From: Pseudomonas hefeiensis
Lineage (GTDB): Bacteria; Pseudomonadota; Gammaproteobacteria; Pseudomonadales; Pseudomonadaceae
DNA length: 64,000 nt
Direction: 5' to 3'
Assembly (NCBI RefSeq): GCF_030687835.1
Contig: NZ_CP117449.1
Span: forward strand, 3,844,001-3,908,000
The translations under genes were made by a program, and so were the position numbers. Shown here piece by piece: positions 1 through 8,562 of this stretch; the first letter of the stretch is position 1, and every line of letters begins with the position of its first letter. The notes under the pieces are model-generated. The model was not told the DNA's origin, did no database searches, and saw nothing but the letters and a program-made list of their open reading frames with translations.

Positions 1-1061
1 AAACCGGCGGCCGAGCCGATCTTCTTCAGTTCCTCGTCCAGGCGTGGATGGTTATCGCCCAAGGCAATCAGCGCCGCCGTCCCGATGGCCACCGCATCCG
101 CACCGAGTGCCATCGCCTTGGCGACGTCGGCACCGTTGCGAATCCCTCCGGAAACGATCAGTTGAACCTTGCGATGCATGCCCATCTCTTGCAAAGCCTG
201 CACCGCTTGCGGGATGGCCGACAGAATCGGAATCCCCACGTGTTCGATAAACACTTCCTGGGTCGCCGCCGTGCCGCCTTGCATGCCATCGAGCACAATC
301 ACATCCGCCCCGGCCTTCACGGCCAACTTGACGTCGTAGTACGGCCGGCTGGCACCGATTTTCACGTAGATCGGTTTTTCCCAATCGGTGATTTCGCGCA
401 GCTCGGCAATCTTGATCGCAAGGTCGTCGGGGCCGGTCCAGTCCGGGTGACGGCAGGCGCTGCGCTGGTCGACACCGACCGGCAAGGTGCGCATGCCGGC
501 CACACGTTCGGTGACTTTCATGCCCAGCAACATACCGCCACCACCGGGTTTGGCGCCCTGCCCCAGGACGATTTCAATGGCGTCGGCCTTACGCAGATCG
601 TCCGGGTTCATGCCATAGCGGGACGGCAAATACTGATAAACCAAATGCTGCGACTGGCCGCGTTCCTCCGGGGTCATGCCGCCGTCACCGGTGGTGGTGC
701 TGGTGCCCGCGATGGTTGCGCCACGGCCCAGGGCTTCCTTGGCATTGGCCGACAAAGCACCGAAACTCATGCCGGCGATGGTCACCGGAATCTTCAGGTG
801 GATCGGCTTCTTGGCGAAGCGGTTGCCGAGGATCACATCGGTGCCGCACTTCTCCCGATAGCCTTCCAGCGGGTAACGCGAAACGCTGGCGCCGAGCAGC
901 AGCAAGTCATCGAAGTGCGGCAATTTGCGCTTGGTGCCACCGCCACGAATGTCATAGATGCCAGTCTCGGCAGCACGCTGGATTTCCTGGATGGTCAGGC
1001 GGTCGAAGGTGGCTGACTCGCGCAGTACGGGAGCCGCTTTTTGGCTGATTGGGTCGCTCAT
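1..1061 (-). CDS. mgsC: N-methylglutamate synthase subunit C, FMN-binding glutamate synthase-like (partial)
   Basis: The frame is open from an ATG at 1061 (after a GGAG-type ribosome site) to the window edge, so about 353 residues are visible and the C-terminus is missing. The sequence is the FMN/TIM-barrel domain of the glutamate synthase large subunit: a glycine-rich stretch near residue 90 (GMSFGALS), GMLLGMKVTERVAG near 190, and a barrel phosphate-binding end (VSGGIRNGADVAKAMALGAD). In the N-methylglutamate pathway this subunit is expected to make N-methylglutamate from methylamine and glutamate. It lies 20 bp after mgsB in the mgsA-mgsB-mgsC order. The same family is annotated glxD in rhizobia; gmaS and the mgd genes nearby favour the mgs assignment. 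Confidence 0.85.
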   Translation of the reverse strand, partial: MSDPISQKAAPVLRESATFDRLTIQEIQRAAETGIYDIRGGGTKRKLPHFDDLLLLGASVSRYPLEGYREKCGTDVILGNRFAKKPIHLKIPVTIAGMSFGALSANAKEALGRGATIAGTSTTTGDGGMTPEERGQSQHLVYQYLPSRYGMNPDDLRKADAIEIVLGQGAKPGGGGMLLGMKVTERVAGMRTLPVGVDQRSACRHPDWTGPDDLAIKIAELREITDWEKPIYVKIGASRPYYDVKLAVKAGADVIVLDGMQGGTAATQEVFIEHVGIPILSAIPQAVQALQEMGMHRKVQLIVSGGIRNGADVAKAMALGADAVAIGTAALIALGDNHPRLDEELKKIGSAAG

Positions 1062-1081
1062 ATCTGTTCTCCTCGCGCGGA

Positions 1082-1765
1082 TCAGTACGCGGACGCGTTA
1101 TCGACTTTGAAGTTGTACAACTGACGGGCCGAACCGTAGCGCTTGAAGTCAGCCGCCTTGTGCTCGAAACCGGCGCGATTGAGCAGCCCTTGCAGCTCTT
1201 CCAGGTGCTCGGCGCGCATCTCTTTTTCGATGCAATCCGAGCCGAGGGACTCAACGGTCCCTTTCACGTAGATGTGGGTTTCATACAACGAATCGCCCAG
1301 CGCATCGCCGGCATCACCGCAGACCACCAGACGACCGGCCTGGCCCATGAAACAGCTCATGTGGCCGATGCTGCCGCCGACTACGATGTCGATACCCTTC
1401 ATGGAAATCCCGCAACGCGCCCCGGCGTCACCTTCAATCACCAGCAAGCCGCCATGGGCCGTGGCACCCGCCGCCTGGGAAGCGCTGCCTTTGACCCGAA
1501 CGTAGCCGGACATCATGTTTTCGGCGCAACCGACACCGACGTTGCCGTGGACGGTGATCGAGGCCTTTTGATTCATGCCGGCGCAGTAGTAACCGGCGTG
1601 GCCCTGGATATCGATGGACACCGCTTCATTCACCCCGACCGCAAGGTTGTGCTTGCCGTTGGAATGAGTCACTAGCCACTCGTGATCGGTCACGTTATTG
1701 ACCTGGTCGTGCAGCGCCTGATTGAGGTCACGCACGGTGGCAGTGGAAAGATCGATGGTTTTCAT
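1082..1765 (-). CDS. mgsB: N-methylglutamate synthase subunit B, GXGXG-domain protein
   Basis: A 227-residue protein equivalent to the C-terminal beta-helix (GXGXG) domain of glutamate synthase, here a separate subunit. Repeated glycine-rich turns are visible (GHAGYYCAGM, GNVGVGCAEN, GGSIGHMSC). The start MKTIDLSTATVRDLNQ at 1765 was chosen because the upstream extension of the open frame runs through mgsA in another frame. It sits 11 bp after mgsA and 20 bp before mgsC, so the three are surely co-transcribed. It probably has a structural role linking the amidotransferase and FMN subunits. The family also carries the name glxC. Confidence 0.87.
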   Translation of the reverse strand: MKTIDLSTATVRDLNQALHDQVNNVTDHEWLVTHSNGKHNLAVGVNEAVSIDIQGHAGYYCAGMNQKASITVHGNVGVGCAENMMSGYVRVKGSASQAAGATAHGGLLVIEGDAGARCGISMKGIDIVVGGSIGHMSCFMGQAGRLVVCGDAGDALGDSLYETHIYVKGTVESLGSDCIEKEMRAEHLEELQGLLNRAGFEHKAADFKRYGSARQLYNFKVDNASAY

Positions 1766-1776
1766 GTGTGCGCTCC

Positions 1777-2682
1777 TTAAGCTGACTCGCGTTCCCAGAT
1801 GTACATAGTGGCCGGTGCCGGCTCCCAGACCCTGGCGTGTTCGATACCCGGCAGGCTCGACAGCGCCTGATACTCGGAGGCCATGGCCACGTAGTCGTCG
1901 GTTTCGGCGAGAATCGCCGGCTTGCAGGCAATCGGGTCGCGGATCACCGCAAAACCGTTGCGGGTGCCGATGGCGAAGGTAAAGAAACCGTCCAGATCCT
2001 CCAGCGAGTGATCCAGCGCTTCTTTCAATGAGTCGCCCTGCTGCAGGCGCCAGGTCAGATAGCCAGCGGCCACTTCGGTGTCGTTGTCGGTCTCGAAGTG
2101 AATGCCTTCGCGCTTGAGTTCCTGACGCAGACGGAAGTGGTTCGACAACGATCCGTTGTGCACCAGGCACAGGTCGGCGCCGGTGGAAAACGGGTGACTG
2201 CCTTCCATAGTCACGGCGCTTTCGGTGGCCATGCGGGTGTGGCCGATGATGTGGCTGCCCTTCATGCCGGCCAGGCCGAAGCGTTGAGAAATCTCCTGGG
2301 GCAAGCCCATACCCTTGAGGATTTCGATGCTTTGCCCGGCGCTCATGATGCGCAGGCTCGGTGCCAGTTCGGCGAGGGCCAGACGTACCGGCGCCTCTTC
2401 GGCATGAATCTTCAGCACCGCGGCACTGGCGTTCTGGAACCAGTCCAGCGAACAGCCAAGGCGCCCTTCCAGTTCGCCCATCAGGGTTTTCCAGTCGAAG
2501 CTCTCGGTGGTCGCCTGCAAGGTCAGCTTGACCCAGCCGTCCGCCACTTCATCGCCATAAATGGCGAAGCCGGCACTGTCCGGGCCACGATCGGTCATGG
2601 CCTGCAACATCGGTTCGAAGAGCTTGCCGAGCTGGGATTCCAGCTGCGGATTTTTCAGGTAAAGACCTACGATTCCACACAT
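1777..2682 (-). CDS. mgsA: N-methylglutamate synthase subunit A, class II glutamine amidotransferase
   Basis: A 301-residue protein starting MCGIVGLYL, so Cys2 becomes the N-terminal nucleophile of an Ntn-type glutamine amidotransferase. Other class II landmarks are HTRMATES near residue 150, HNGSLSNHFR near 178, and DNDTEVAAGYL near 200. The domain corresponds to the N-terminal part of the glutamate synthase large subunit, as in the split MgsABC enzyme. It is the first gene of the mgsABC set and lies 72 bp downstream of gmaS. Alternative family name: glxB. Confidence 0.88.
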   Translation of the reverse strand: MCGIVGLYLKNPQLESQLGKLFEPMLQAMTDRGPDSAGFAIYGDEVADGWVKLTLQATTESFDWKTLMGELEGRLGCSLDWFQNASAAVLKIHAEEAPVRLALAELAPSLRIMSAGQSIEILKGMGLPQEISQRFGLAGMKGSHIIGHTRMATESAVTMEGSHPFSTGADLCLVHNGSLSNHFRLRQELKREGIHFETDNDTEVAAGYLTWRLQQGDSLKEALDHSLEDLDGFFTFAIGTRNGFAVIRDPIACKPAILAETDDYVAMASEYQALSSLPGIEHARVWEPAPATMYIWERESA

Positions 2683-2754
2683 ATCAAGTCTCCTTCGGAG
2701 GCAGTGAACGCCCGACGCCGTGCCGGGTGCCCGAATGGTTGTCGATGCAACAAA

Positions 2755-4089
2755 TCAGAAAAATTCGGTGTAGCGCTGGATCTCCCAATCGGAGACGTGG
2801 CGGCTGTATTCCACCCACTCCATGCGCTTGAGCTTGATGAACTCGCCAACGATTTGCGGGCCGAGCACCTCGGCGAACAACGGGTCGGCTTCGAGCGCAT
2901 CGCAGGCTTCCTTGAGCGATTGCGGCAGGGTCTTGATGCCCCGCGCGGCGATCTGCTCGAGGCTCAAGCTGTAGAGGTTTTCGTTGCAGACATGGTCGAT
3001 TTCCAACTGGCGGTCGATGCCGTCCAGGCCGGCAGCGATGATCGCGGCGCTTACCAGATAGGGATTGCACCCCGCGTCCGGCAGACGGAATTCGAGACGG
3101 CCGTAAGGCACACGCACCATGGCTGAACGGTTGTTGGCGCCGAAGGCAATGAAGGCTGGCGCCCAGGTCGCGCCGGACAACGAATTGCCCACCACCAGAC
3201 GCTTGTAGGAGTTGACCGTCGGCGCGGCGAAGGCACACAGCGCCGGACCATGGGCCAGCAGGCCGGCGGCAAAGTGATAAGCCATTTTCGACAGGCCCAT
3301 ACCGCTGGGGTCGCTGGCGTCATGGAACAGGTTTTTGTTTTCAGCACTGCTGATCGACAAGTGAAAATGCATGCCGTTACCGGCGCGCTTCGGGTCCGGC
3401 TTGGGCATGAATGAGCAGATCATGCCCAGATCGTTGGCGATTTCGCCGGCAGCCATGCGGAAAAAAGTGAAGCGATCCGCCGAGGTCATGGCGTCGCTGT
3501 AGGTGTAGTTGATCTCGAACTGGCCGTTGGCGTCCTCGTGGTCGATTTGATAGACCTCAAAATCCACGGCCTGCAAGGCTTCGGTCAGCTGTTCAAGGAA
3601 AACGCGGGAGCGCGACAGGCCTTTGTAGTCGTAGCAAGGCTTGTCCAGGTTGTCGCTGAGGTCCACCAGTTGCAGCTTGCCGCTCTCATCGCGGCGCATC
3701 AGGTTGAACTCGGGTTCCAGACCGGTGTTGAGGGTCCAGCCCTTTTCTTCCAGGCGTTGCACTTGTTGCTGCAACACATAACGACTGTCATACGGATGCG
3801 GTTTGCCGTCGACATGACCGATGCATACCACTCGCCCGTAACCCGGCTGCCAGGGCACCGGGGTCAGGGTGGACAGATCGCCACGGGCCATGAAGTCCGG
3901 TCCGTGGGGTTCCATGCCCATGCCGCTGATCGCGAACCCGGCAAAACCTGCTCCCTCTTCAGCGACGGTCTTGAGCCCACAGATCGGCACCGACTTGGTT
4001 TTAGCCGCACCGTGAATATCCACAAATTGCGCAAGCACGTACTTGATCCCGTGCTTGTCGATGATGCGCTGGGTTTCTGCTGGCAACAT
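2755..4089 (-). CDS. gmaS: gamma-Glutamylmethylamide synthetase (glutamine synthetase family)
   Basis: A 444-residue glutamine synthetase-type ligase. The N-terminus ([19 protein letters not shown]) is typical of the GmaS branch rather than housekeeping GlnA. The catalytic half has the metal/glutamate signature GNGMHFHLS near residue 245 and NSYKRLVVG near 310. GmaS joins methylamine to glutamate with ATP, giving gamma-glutamylmethylamide, a substrate or donor for N-methylglutamate synthase. It leads the left-pointing gmaS-mgsABC transcription unit and faces the XRE-cupin regulator across a 264-276 bp control region rich in GGAAT/TTCCC repeats. A GlnT-like glutamine synthetase is the main alternative, but the neighbours argue against it. 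Confidence 0.87.
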   Translation of the reverse strand: MLPAETQRIIDKHGIKYVLAQFVDIHGAAKTKSVPICGLKTVAEEGAGFAGFAISGMGMEPHGPDFMARGDLSTLTPVPWQPGYGRVVCIGHVDGKPHPYDSRYVLQQQVQRLEEKGWTLNTGLEPEFNLMRRDESGKLQLVDLSDNLDKPCYDYKGLSRSRVFLEQLTEALQAVDFEVYQIDHEDANGQFEINYTYSDAMTSADRFTFFRMAAGEIANDLGMICSFMPKPDPKRAGNGMHFHLSISSAENKNLFHDASDPSGMGLSKMAYHFAAGLLAHGPALCAFAAPTVNSYKRLVVGNSLSGATWAPAFIAFGANNRSAMVRVPYGRLEFRLPDAGCNPYLVSAAIIAAGLDGIDRQLEIDHVCNENLYSLSLEQIAARGIKTLPQSLKEACDALEADPLFAEVLGPQIVGEFIKLKRMEWVEYSRHVSDWEIQRYTEFF

Positions 4090-4146
4090 TGCTCGTCACT
4101 CCTCGCGAAAGGCAAAACATTCTGGATGGGCCTTGACCGTCTTTTT

Positions 4147-4276
4147 ATTCCTAAAAAGAAAGTTATTTTCCCAATAGGAATGCAAAGCCCTTGCCAGATT
4201 CGCGAGTGAAACGGCGAAACGCTGTGACAGGCGCTTTTGTGCTGTATATATGGGAATATTCTTTTCCCTGGGGGAA
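4147..4276. promoter_or_regulatory. Divergent gmaS / XRE regulator control region with TTCCC/GGGAA palindromes
   Basis: Between the two divergent starts lie several related inverted repeats: TTCCCAATAGGAA at 4168-4180, GGGAATATTC at 4252-4261, and TTCCC-TGG-GGGAA at 4264-4276, with a further ATTCC at 4147-4151. They resemble the palindrome upstream of purU (5147-5161). The likely reading is that these are binding sites for the adjacent XRE-cupin regulator, controlling both itself and gmaS-mgsABC. The palindromes are seen directly; the regulator assignment is inference. Confidence 0.5.
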
Positions 4277-4365
4277 TACTGCCCCCTGGGCTGGCGGCAA
4301 GCGTCGCCATTTGCACTTTCTCAGTGCGAAACTAATATTACTGAACGGAAAGTGTGCAGGATTTG

Positions 4366-4971
4366 ATGACTATGTCGACCGAAACCGCCCCGCGCCTCAA
4401 GCTTGAGCAATATCTGGGATTGCAGATCAAGCGCCAGCGCCAGGCTCAGGATCTGAAATTGTCTGACGTGGCCAAGATTGCCGATATCAGCCAGGGCATG
4501 TTGAGCAAGATCGAAAACGCCCAGGTGTCCACCAGCCTCGATACCCTGAGCCGTCTGTGCGACGTGCTCGGCCTGCCACTGTCGAAGTTGTTCAGCGAAT
4601 ACGACCAGCAGGACGGCAGCGCGCTGTTGGTCAAGGCCGATCAGGGCATGGAAGTGGTACGCCGCGGCACCGAGAAAGGCCATACGTACCATCTGCTCAA
4701 CCACACCCGCGGGCCGAAGAAGAGCTTCGAGGCTTACATGGTCAGCATGGATGATGCGAGTGAGGAGTTTCCGACCTTCTCTCACCCCGGCACCGAATTC
4801 CTTCACCTGCTGGAAGGTGAATTGATCTATCGCCACGGCAATCAGCTTTACCACATGGAAGCTGGCGACAGTCTGACGTTCGAAGGCGAAATCCCCCATG
4901 GCCCCGAGCAACTGGTGCAGGTGCCTATCCGCCTTTTGTCGATCATGAATTACGGCAACGACAAAGAGTAA
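4366..4971 (+). CDS. XRE-family transcriptional regulator with C-terminal cupin domain
   Basis: A protein of about 201 residues. Residues ~12-70 form an XRE helix-turn-helix (LSDVAKIADISQGMLSKIE) and residues ~130-195 a small cupin barrel (HPGTEFLHLLEGE, then GDSLTFEGEIPHGPEQL). Regulators of this plan (SutR/PuuR-like) usually sense a small metabolite through the cupin and control neighbouring amine or amino-acid genes. Starts at 4354 (GTG), 4366 or 4372 are all possible; 4366 is preferred by spacing. It is divergent from gmaS and precedes purU-folD-mgd, so it is the obvious local regulator of the methylamine module. Confidence 0.85.
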   Translation: MTMSTETAPRLKLEQYLGLQIKRQRQAQDLKLSDVAKIADISQGMLSKIENAQVSTSLDTLSRLCDVLGLPLSKLFSEYDQQDGSALLVKADQGMEVVRRGTEKGHTYHLLNHTRGPKKSFEAYMVSMDDASEEFPTFSHPGTEFLHLLEGELIYRHGNQLYHMEAGDSLTFEGEIPHGPEQLVQVPIRLLSIMNYGNDKE

Positions 4972-5000
4972 CGCCCCCTCCCGATGCATGAAGATCAACC

Positions 5001-5029
5001 TGTGGGAGCAAGCCCGCTCCCACATTTTT
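5001..5029 (+). terminator. REP-type palindrome followed by T-run after the XRE regulator
   Basis: TGTGGGAGC, a 6-nt loop, then GCTCCCACA, followed directly by TTTTT. The hairpin starts 30 bp after the regulator stop and can act as its intrinsic terminator. Its sequence is the core of the fluorescens-group REP family seen again at 52.2 and 56.6 kb. Confidence 0.6.
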
Positions 5030-5146
5030 GACCGCGTTCGACCGACGGAAACGAGTCACCCTCCCTCGCAAAAAATCCCCCTCAGTTAAAAATCTTTCCC
5101 AAAACCCCTAGACGTCCCGCCTCCACTCCCCTATAAAGTCACGTCA

Positions 5147-5161
5147 GGAATAATTTATTCC
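5147..5161. promoter_or_regulatory. Palindromic operator candidate upstream of purU-folD-mgdABCD
   Basis: GGAATAA-T-TTATTCC is a perfect 7+1+7 inverted repeat about 94 bp before the purU ATG (5255). It shares the GGAAT/ATTCC half-sites of the gmaS control region. It probably sits in the promoter of the purU operon, since no gene lies between 4972 and 5254. Binding by the XRE-cupin regulator is inferred from the shared motif. Confidence 0.5.
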
Positions 5162-5254
5162 CCTCAAGAAAACGCGCTCATGGATGAGCCTGCTGTCCGT
5201 TGATGATTTTTTTCGCTATGCGATGAGCTGCCGCCATCATCCCGAGGACGTGTC

Positions 5255-6121
5255 ATGCAACACGAAAAAAACCATTTCATTATCAAGATCACCTGTCCCG
5301 CGGTGTCCGGCATCGTCGCAGCCGTCACCACCTATCTGGCGGACAACGGTTGCTACATCGGGGAGATGGCGCAATTCGACGACGACTTCAGCGGCCGTTT
5401 TTTCATGCGCGCGGTGTTCCGCTTCAACGACGGCCATCCGGGCGACATTCAACAGATCAAGGACGGTTTCGCTGACGTCGCCCAAGCTTTCGACATGAGC
5501 TGGGAACTGCACGACACCCGCGAGCCGATGCGCGTGTTGCTGATGGTCAGCAAGTTCGACCACTGCCTGACCGACCTGCTCTACCGCTACCACAAAGGCG
5601 AAATGGACATGACCATTACCGCCATCGTCTCCAATCACCTCGACCTGCGCCCTATGGCCGAACGCGAGGGCATTCGCTTCATCTATTTGCCGGTGACGAA
5701 GGACACCAAGGCCCGGCAGGAAGCCGAACTGATGAAGATCGTCGACGACACCGGAACCGAACTCGTGGTGTTAGCACGCTACATGCAGATCCTCTCCGAT
5801 GACCTGTGCAAGCAGCTCTCGGGCCGGGCGATCAACATTCACCATTCATTCTTGCCCGGTTTCAAAGGCGCCAAGCCGTATCACCAGGCCTACCAACGTG
5901 GCGTGAAACTCATTGGCGCCACCGCTCACTACGTCACCAGCGACCTCGACGAGGGACCGATCATCGAACAGGAAGTGCAGCGTGTCGATCACGTCTACCT
6001 GCCCGACGACCTGGTCGCCACCGGTCGTGACACCGAAACCGTGGCCCTGTCCAAGGCGGTCAAGTACCACCTGGAGCACCGGGTTTTCCTCAATCAGGAC
6101 AGAACGGTGATCTTCCGGTGA
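5255..6121 (+). CDS. purU: Formyltetrahydrofolate deformylase
   Basis: A 288-residue cytoplasmic enzyme that hydrolyses 10-formyl-THF to formate and THF. Residues ~8-80 are an ACT-type regulatory domain ([14 protein letters not shown]). The rest is the formyltransferase-fold hydrolase with [19 protein letters not shown] near residue 190 and the [10 protein letters not shown] loop near 230. Length matches PurU. It starts the purU-folD-mgdABCD operon and its stop overlaps the folD GTG by 4 bp. Here it probably drains C1 units from methylamine oxidation rather than serving only purine formate supply; a formate dehydrogenase is not in the window. Confidence 0.93.
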   Translation: MQHEKNHFIIKITCPAVSGIVAAVTTYLADNGCYIGEMAQFDDDFSGRFFMRAVFRFNDGHPGDIQQIKDGFADVAQAFDMSWELHDTREPMRVLLMVSKFDHCLTDLLYRYHKGEMDMTITAIVSNHLDLRPMAEREGIRFIYLPVTKDTKARQEAELMKIVDDTGTELVVLARYMQILSDDLCKQLSGRAINIHHSFLPGFKGAKPYHQAYQRGVKLIGATAHYVTSDLDEGPIIEQEVQRVDHVYLPDDLVATGRDTETVALSKAVKYHLEHRVFLNQDRTVIFR

Positions 6122-7023
6122 ACACGCACAAACTGATCGACGGTAAAGCCAGCGCCGCCCGCGTGCTGATACAGGTCCGCGAGGACGTGAAGCGCCTGCG
6201 CGAGCAAGCCATTGAACCTGCGCTGGCGGTGATCCTGGTGGGCAGCGACCCGGCCAGCCAGGTCTACGTGCGCAACAAGATCCTGCGCGCCGAAGAGGTG
6301 GGTATCCGCTCGCTGGAACATCGGCTGCCTGCGGACACCAGCACTGAACAGTTACTCATTCTGATCGCCCGACTGAATGCCGATCGCTCGATCCACGGCA
6401 TTCTTCTGCAGCTACCGCTGCCTGCTCATATCGATGAATTACGCGCACTGGAGGCTATCGCTCCGGACAAGGACGTCGATGGGTTCCACAGTCAGAACGT
6501 CGGCGGCCTCAGCCAGGGTCGCACGGTACTCGCGCCCTGCACCCCCAGTGGTTGTTTGTATTTGCTGGAACAAACCTGCGGCGATCTGCGCGGCAAGCAC
6601 GCGGTGGTGATCGGCCGCTCGAACATCGTCGGCAAACCCATGGCAGCGTTGTTGCTGCAGGCCGACTGCTCGGTGACCGTCCTGCATTCGCGCAGCCCGG
6701 ATCCGCAGGCCCTGTGCCGGCAGGCAGACATCGTCATCGCCGCCGTAGGTCGCCCAAGACTGATCGACGCCAGTTGGCTCAAGCCAGGCGCCGTGGTGAT
6801 TGACGTCGGCATCAACCGCATCGAGGACGATGGCCGCAGCCGTATGGTAGGCGATGTCGACTTCGACAGCGCCCTGCCCCACGTCGCGGCAATCACCCCG
6901 GTACCCGGAGGCGTCGGTCCGATGACTATTGCCTTCCTGATGAAAAACACCGTCATCGCAGCCCTTGCACAACACCGGGCCCTACGCAGCCAATCGGAGG
7001 CCTTATGCCATTCAATCTATTGA
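6118..7023 (+). CDS. folD: Methylene-THF dehydrogenase / methenyl-THF cyclohydrolase
   Basis: A 301-residue bifunctional enzyme oxidising 5,10-methylene-THF to 10-formyl-THF. Landmarks are the catalytic YVRNK near residue 50, PCTPSGC near 140, the Rossmann motif [13 protein letters not shown] near 165, and the C-terminal [10 protein letters not shown] near 262. It starts with GTG overlapping the purU stop and its 3' end overlaps mgdA by 19 bp, so expression is coupled. It sits functionally between formaldehyde-derived methylene-THF (product of the Mgd reaction) and PurU. It may be a second, pathway-specific copy; that needs the rest of the genome. Confidence 0.93.
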   Translation: MNTHKLIDGKASAARVLIQVREDVKRLREQAIEPALAVILVGSDPASQVYVRNKILRAEEVGIRSLEHRLPADTSTEQLLILIARLNADRSIHGILLQLPLPAHIDELRALEAIAPDKDVDGFHSQNVGGLSQGRTVLAPCTPSGCLYLLEQTCGDLRGKHAVVIGRSNIVGKPMAALLLQADCSVTVLHSRSPDPQALCRQADIVIAAVGRPRLIDASWLKPGAVVIDVGINRIEDDGRSRMVGDVDFDSALPHVAAITPVPGGVGPMTIAFLMKNTVIAALAQHRALRSQSEALCHSIY

Positions 7024-8246
7024 AATACGGGATGAGTTCAGAGTACCCGGTAGACGTGGATTTGCCGCCACCGAAGGAACTCAGATCGAGCTATGACGTA
7101 GTGATCATCGGTGCCGGCGGTCATGGCCTGGCCACCGCTTACTACCTCGCCAAGTACCACGGTATTACTAACATCGCGGTGCTGGAAAAATCCTATTTGG
7201 GCGGTGGTAATACCGCGCGCAACACCGCGGTTATCCGTTCCAACTACCTGACCAGTGAAGGTGTGCGCTTTTATGCCGAGTCGGTGCGGATGTTCCAGTC
7301 GCTTTCCAACGAATTCGATTTCAACATCATGTACTCCGAGCGCGGCCAACTGACCTTGGCCCACACCGATGCCACGGTGCGTTCGTTTCGCCAGCGGGCC
7401 GAGGTCAACAAACACTTCGGCGGCCGCACCGAGATGATCGACCGCCAGCAGATCCGCGAACTGGTGCCCAGCCTCAACCTCGATCCCGGCCACTTGCCGG
7501 TTCTCGCCGGCCTGTGGCACATCGACGGCGCTACCGCTCGCCACGATGCGGTGGCCTGGGGTTACGCCAAGCAGGCTGCCAAGCGCGGTGTGGAAATCCA
7601 TCAACTGACCGAAGTCCAGGATCTAATCATCGAGAACGGCACCATCACTGCCGTAAAAACCAATCGCGGCACCATCAAGTGCGGTTGCGCGGTGCAGGCG
7701 ATTGCCGGGCACAGTTCTTTACTGATGGCCAAGGCCGGGATCCGTTCACCGATCCAGACCTTCCCGCTGCAAGCCATGGTTACCCAGCCGTTCAAGCCGT
7801 TTCTTGATCCGCTGGTGAGTTCCTCCGCCCTGCACTGTTACGTGCAGCAAACCAGTCGCGGCGAGGTGGTGTTTGGCGGCGGCTCCGATCCATACCCGCT
7901 GTTCAACACACGCTCGACCCTGGACCTCAAGGAGAGCCTGCTCGCCCATGCGATCGAGATGTTCCCGTTCCTGGCCAACGCCAAGTTGATGCGCCAATGG
8001 GCCGGGATCACCGACATGACCCCGGACTACAGCCCGATCATGGGCCTGTCGCCGGTGAACAATTACTACCTCGACGCGGGATGGGGCACCTGGGGTTTCA
8101 AGGCCACGCCAATCTGCGGCAAGACCATGGCCGAGTTGGTCGCCAGCGGCGGCAAGGTGCCGGAGCTGATCAAACCGTTCGGCCTCGAACGTTTCTCGAC
8201 CTTCCAGCAAGTCAACGAAATGGGCGCCACGGCGGCCAGTCACTGA
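7005..8246 (+). CDS. mgdA: N-methylglutamate dehydrogenase subunit A (SoxB-like FAD oxidoreductase)
   Basis: A 413-residue DAO/GlpO-family flavoprotein. The FAD dinucleotide motif [18 protein letters not shown] is at residues ~30-48, and the C-terminal FAD loop [19 protein letters not shown] is near 360. It is homologous to the beta subunit of heterotetrameric sarcosine oxidase. In the N-methylglutamate pathway the complex oxidises N-methylglutamate to glutamate and transfers the methyl carbon to THF. The order A-B-C-D equals soxBDAG. Assignment to mgd rather than sox rests on gmaS-mgsABC a few kb away; sarcosine oxidase remains the alternative. Confidence 0.82.
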   Translation: MPFNLLKYGMSSEYPVDVDLPPPKELRSSYDVVIIGAGGHGLATAYYLAKYHGITNIAVLEKSYLGGGNTARNTAVIRSNYLTSEGVRFYAESVRMFQSLSNEFDFNIMYSERGQLTLAHTDATVRSFRQRAEVNKHFGGRTEMIDRQQIRELVPSLNLDPGHLPVLAGLWHIDGATARHDAVAWGYAKQAAKRGVEIHQLTEVQDLIIENGTITAVKTNRGTIKCGCAVQAIAGHSSLLMAKAGIRSPIQTFPLQAMVTQPFKPFLDPLVSSSALHCYVQQTSRGEVVFGGGSDPYPLFNTRSTLDLKESLLAHAIEMFPFLANAKLMRQWAGITDMTPDYSPIMGLSPVNNYYLDAGWGTWGFKATPICGKTMAELVASGGKVPELIKPFGLERFSTFQQVNEMGATAASH

Positions 8247-8259
8247 CGGAGAGCGGACT

Positions 8260-8562
8260 ATGAAAATCATGACTTGCCCGCTCAACGGGCCGCGCAATAT
8301 CAGCGAGTTCACCTATGGCGGCGAATTCAAGCCAATGCCTGACCCGGTCAGTTGCAGCGATGCCGAATGGGCCGACTACGTGTTCAACACCGACAACCTC
8401 GCCGGCGTGGTGCGCGAGTGGTGGATGCACACTCCATCCAGCTACTGGTTTCTGGCGGAGCGGCACACCGTCACCGACGAAATCCTGCGTACCTTCGATC
8501 CCAAAGAACTGTTCAGCACCCGTGTCGAATTCAGCGCAGTTGCCAAGGAGATCGCAGGATGA
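8260..8562 (+). CDS. mgdB: N-methylglutamate dehydrogenase subunit B (SoxD-like)
   Basis: A 100-residue small subunit matching SoxD in size and pattern. It has an N-terminal MKIMTCPLNGPRNISEF, a CSDAEWADYVF segment, and HTPSSYWFLAERHT near residue 55. In sarcosine oxidase the delta subunit binds zinc and stabilises the complex. It begins 13 bp after mgdA and its stop overlaps the mgdC start as ATGA. Confidence 0.85.
   Translation: MKIMTCPLNGPRNISEFTYGGEFKPMPDPVSCSDAEWADYVFNTDNLAGVVREWWMHTPSSYWFLAERHTVTDEILRTFDPKELFSTRVEFSAVAKEIAG

Noticed and set aside
48..1016. Long plus-strand frame (322 residues) across mgsC
   Set aside because: It is the antisense shadow of mgsC. The minus-strand protein has clear glutamate synthase motifs, while this frame is histidine/glutamine/aspartate-rich noise.
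8352..8558. N-terminal extension of the MgdC frame upstream of 8559
   Set aside because: The extension is mgdB read in another frame. ATG at 8559 overlaps the mgdB stop and begins the SoxA-like domain.
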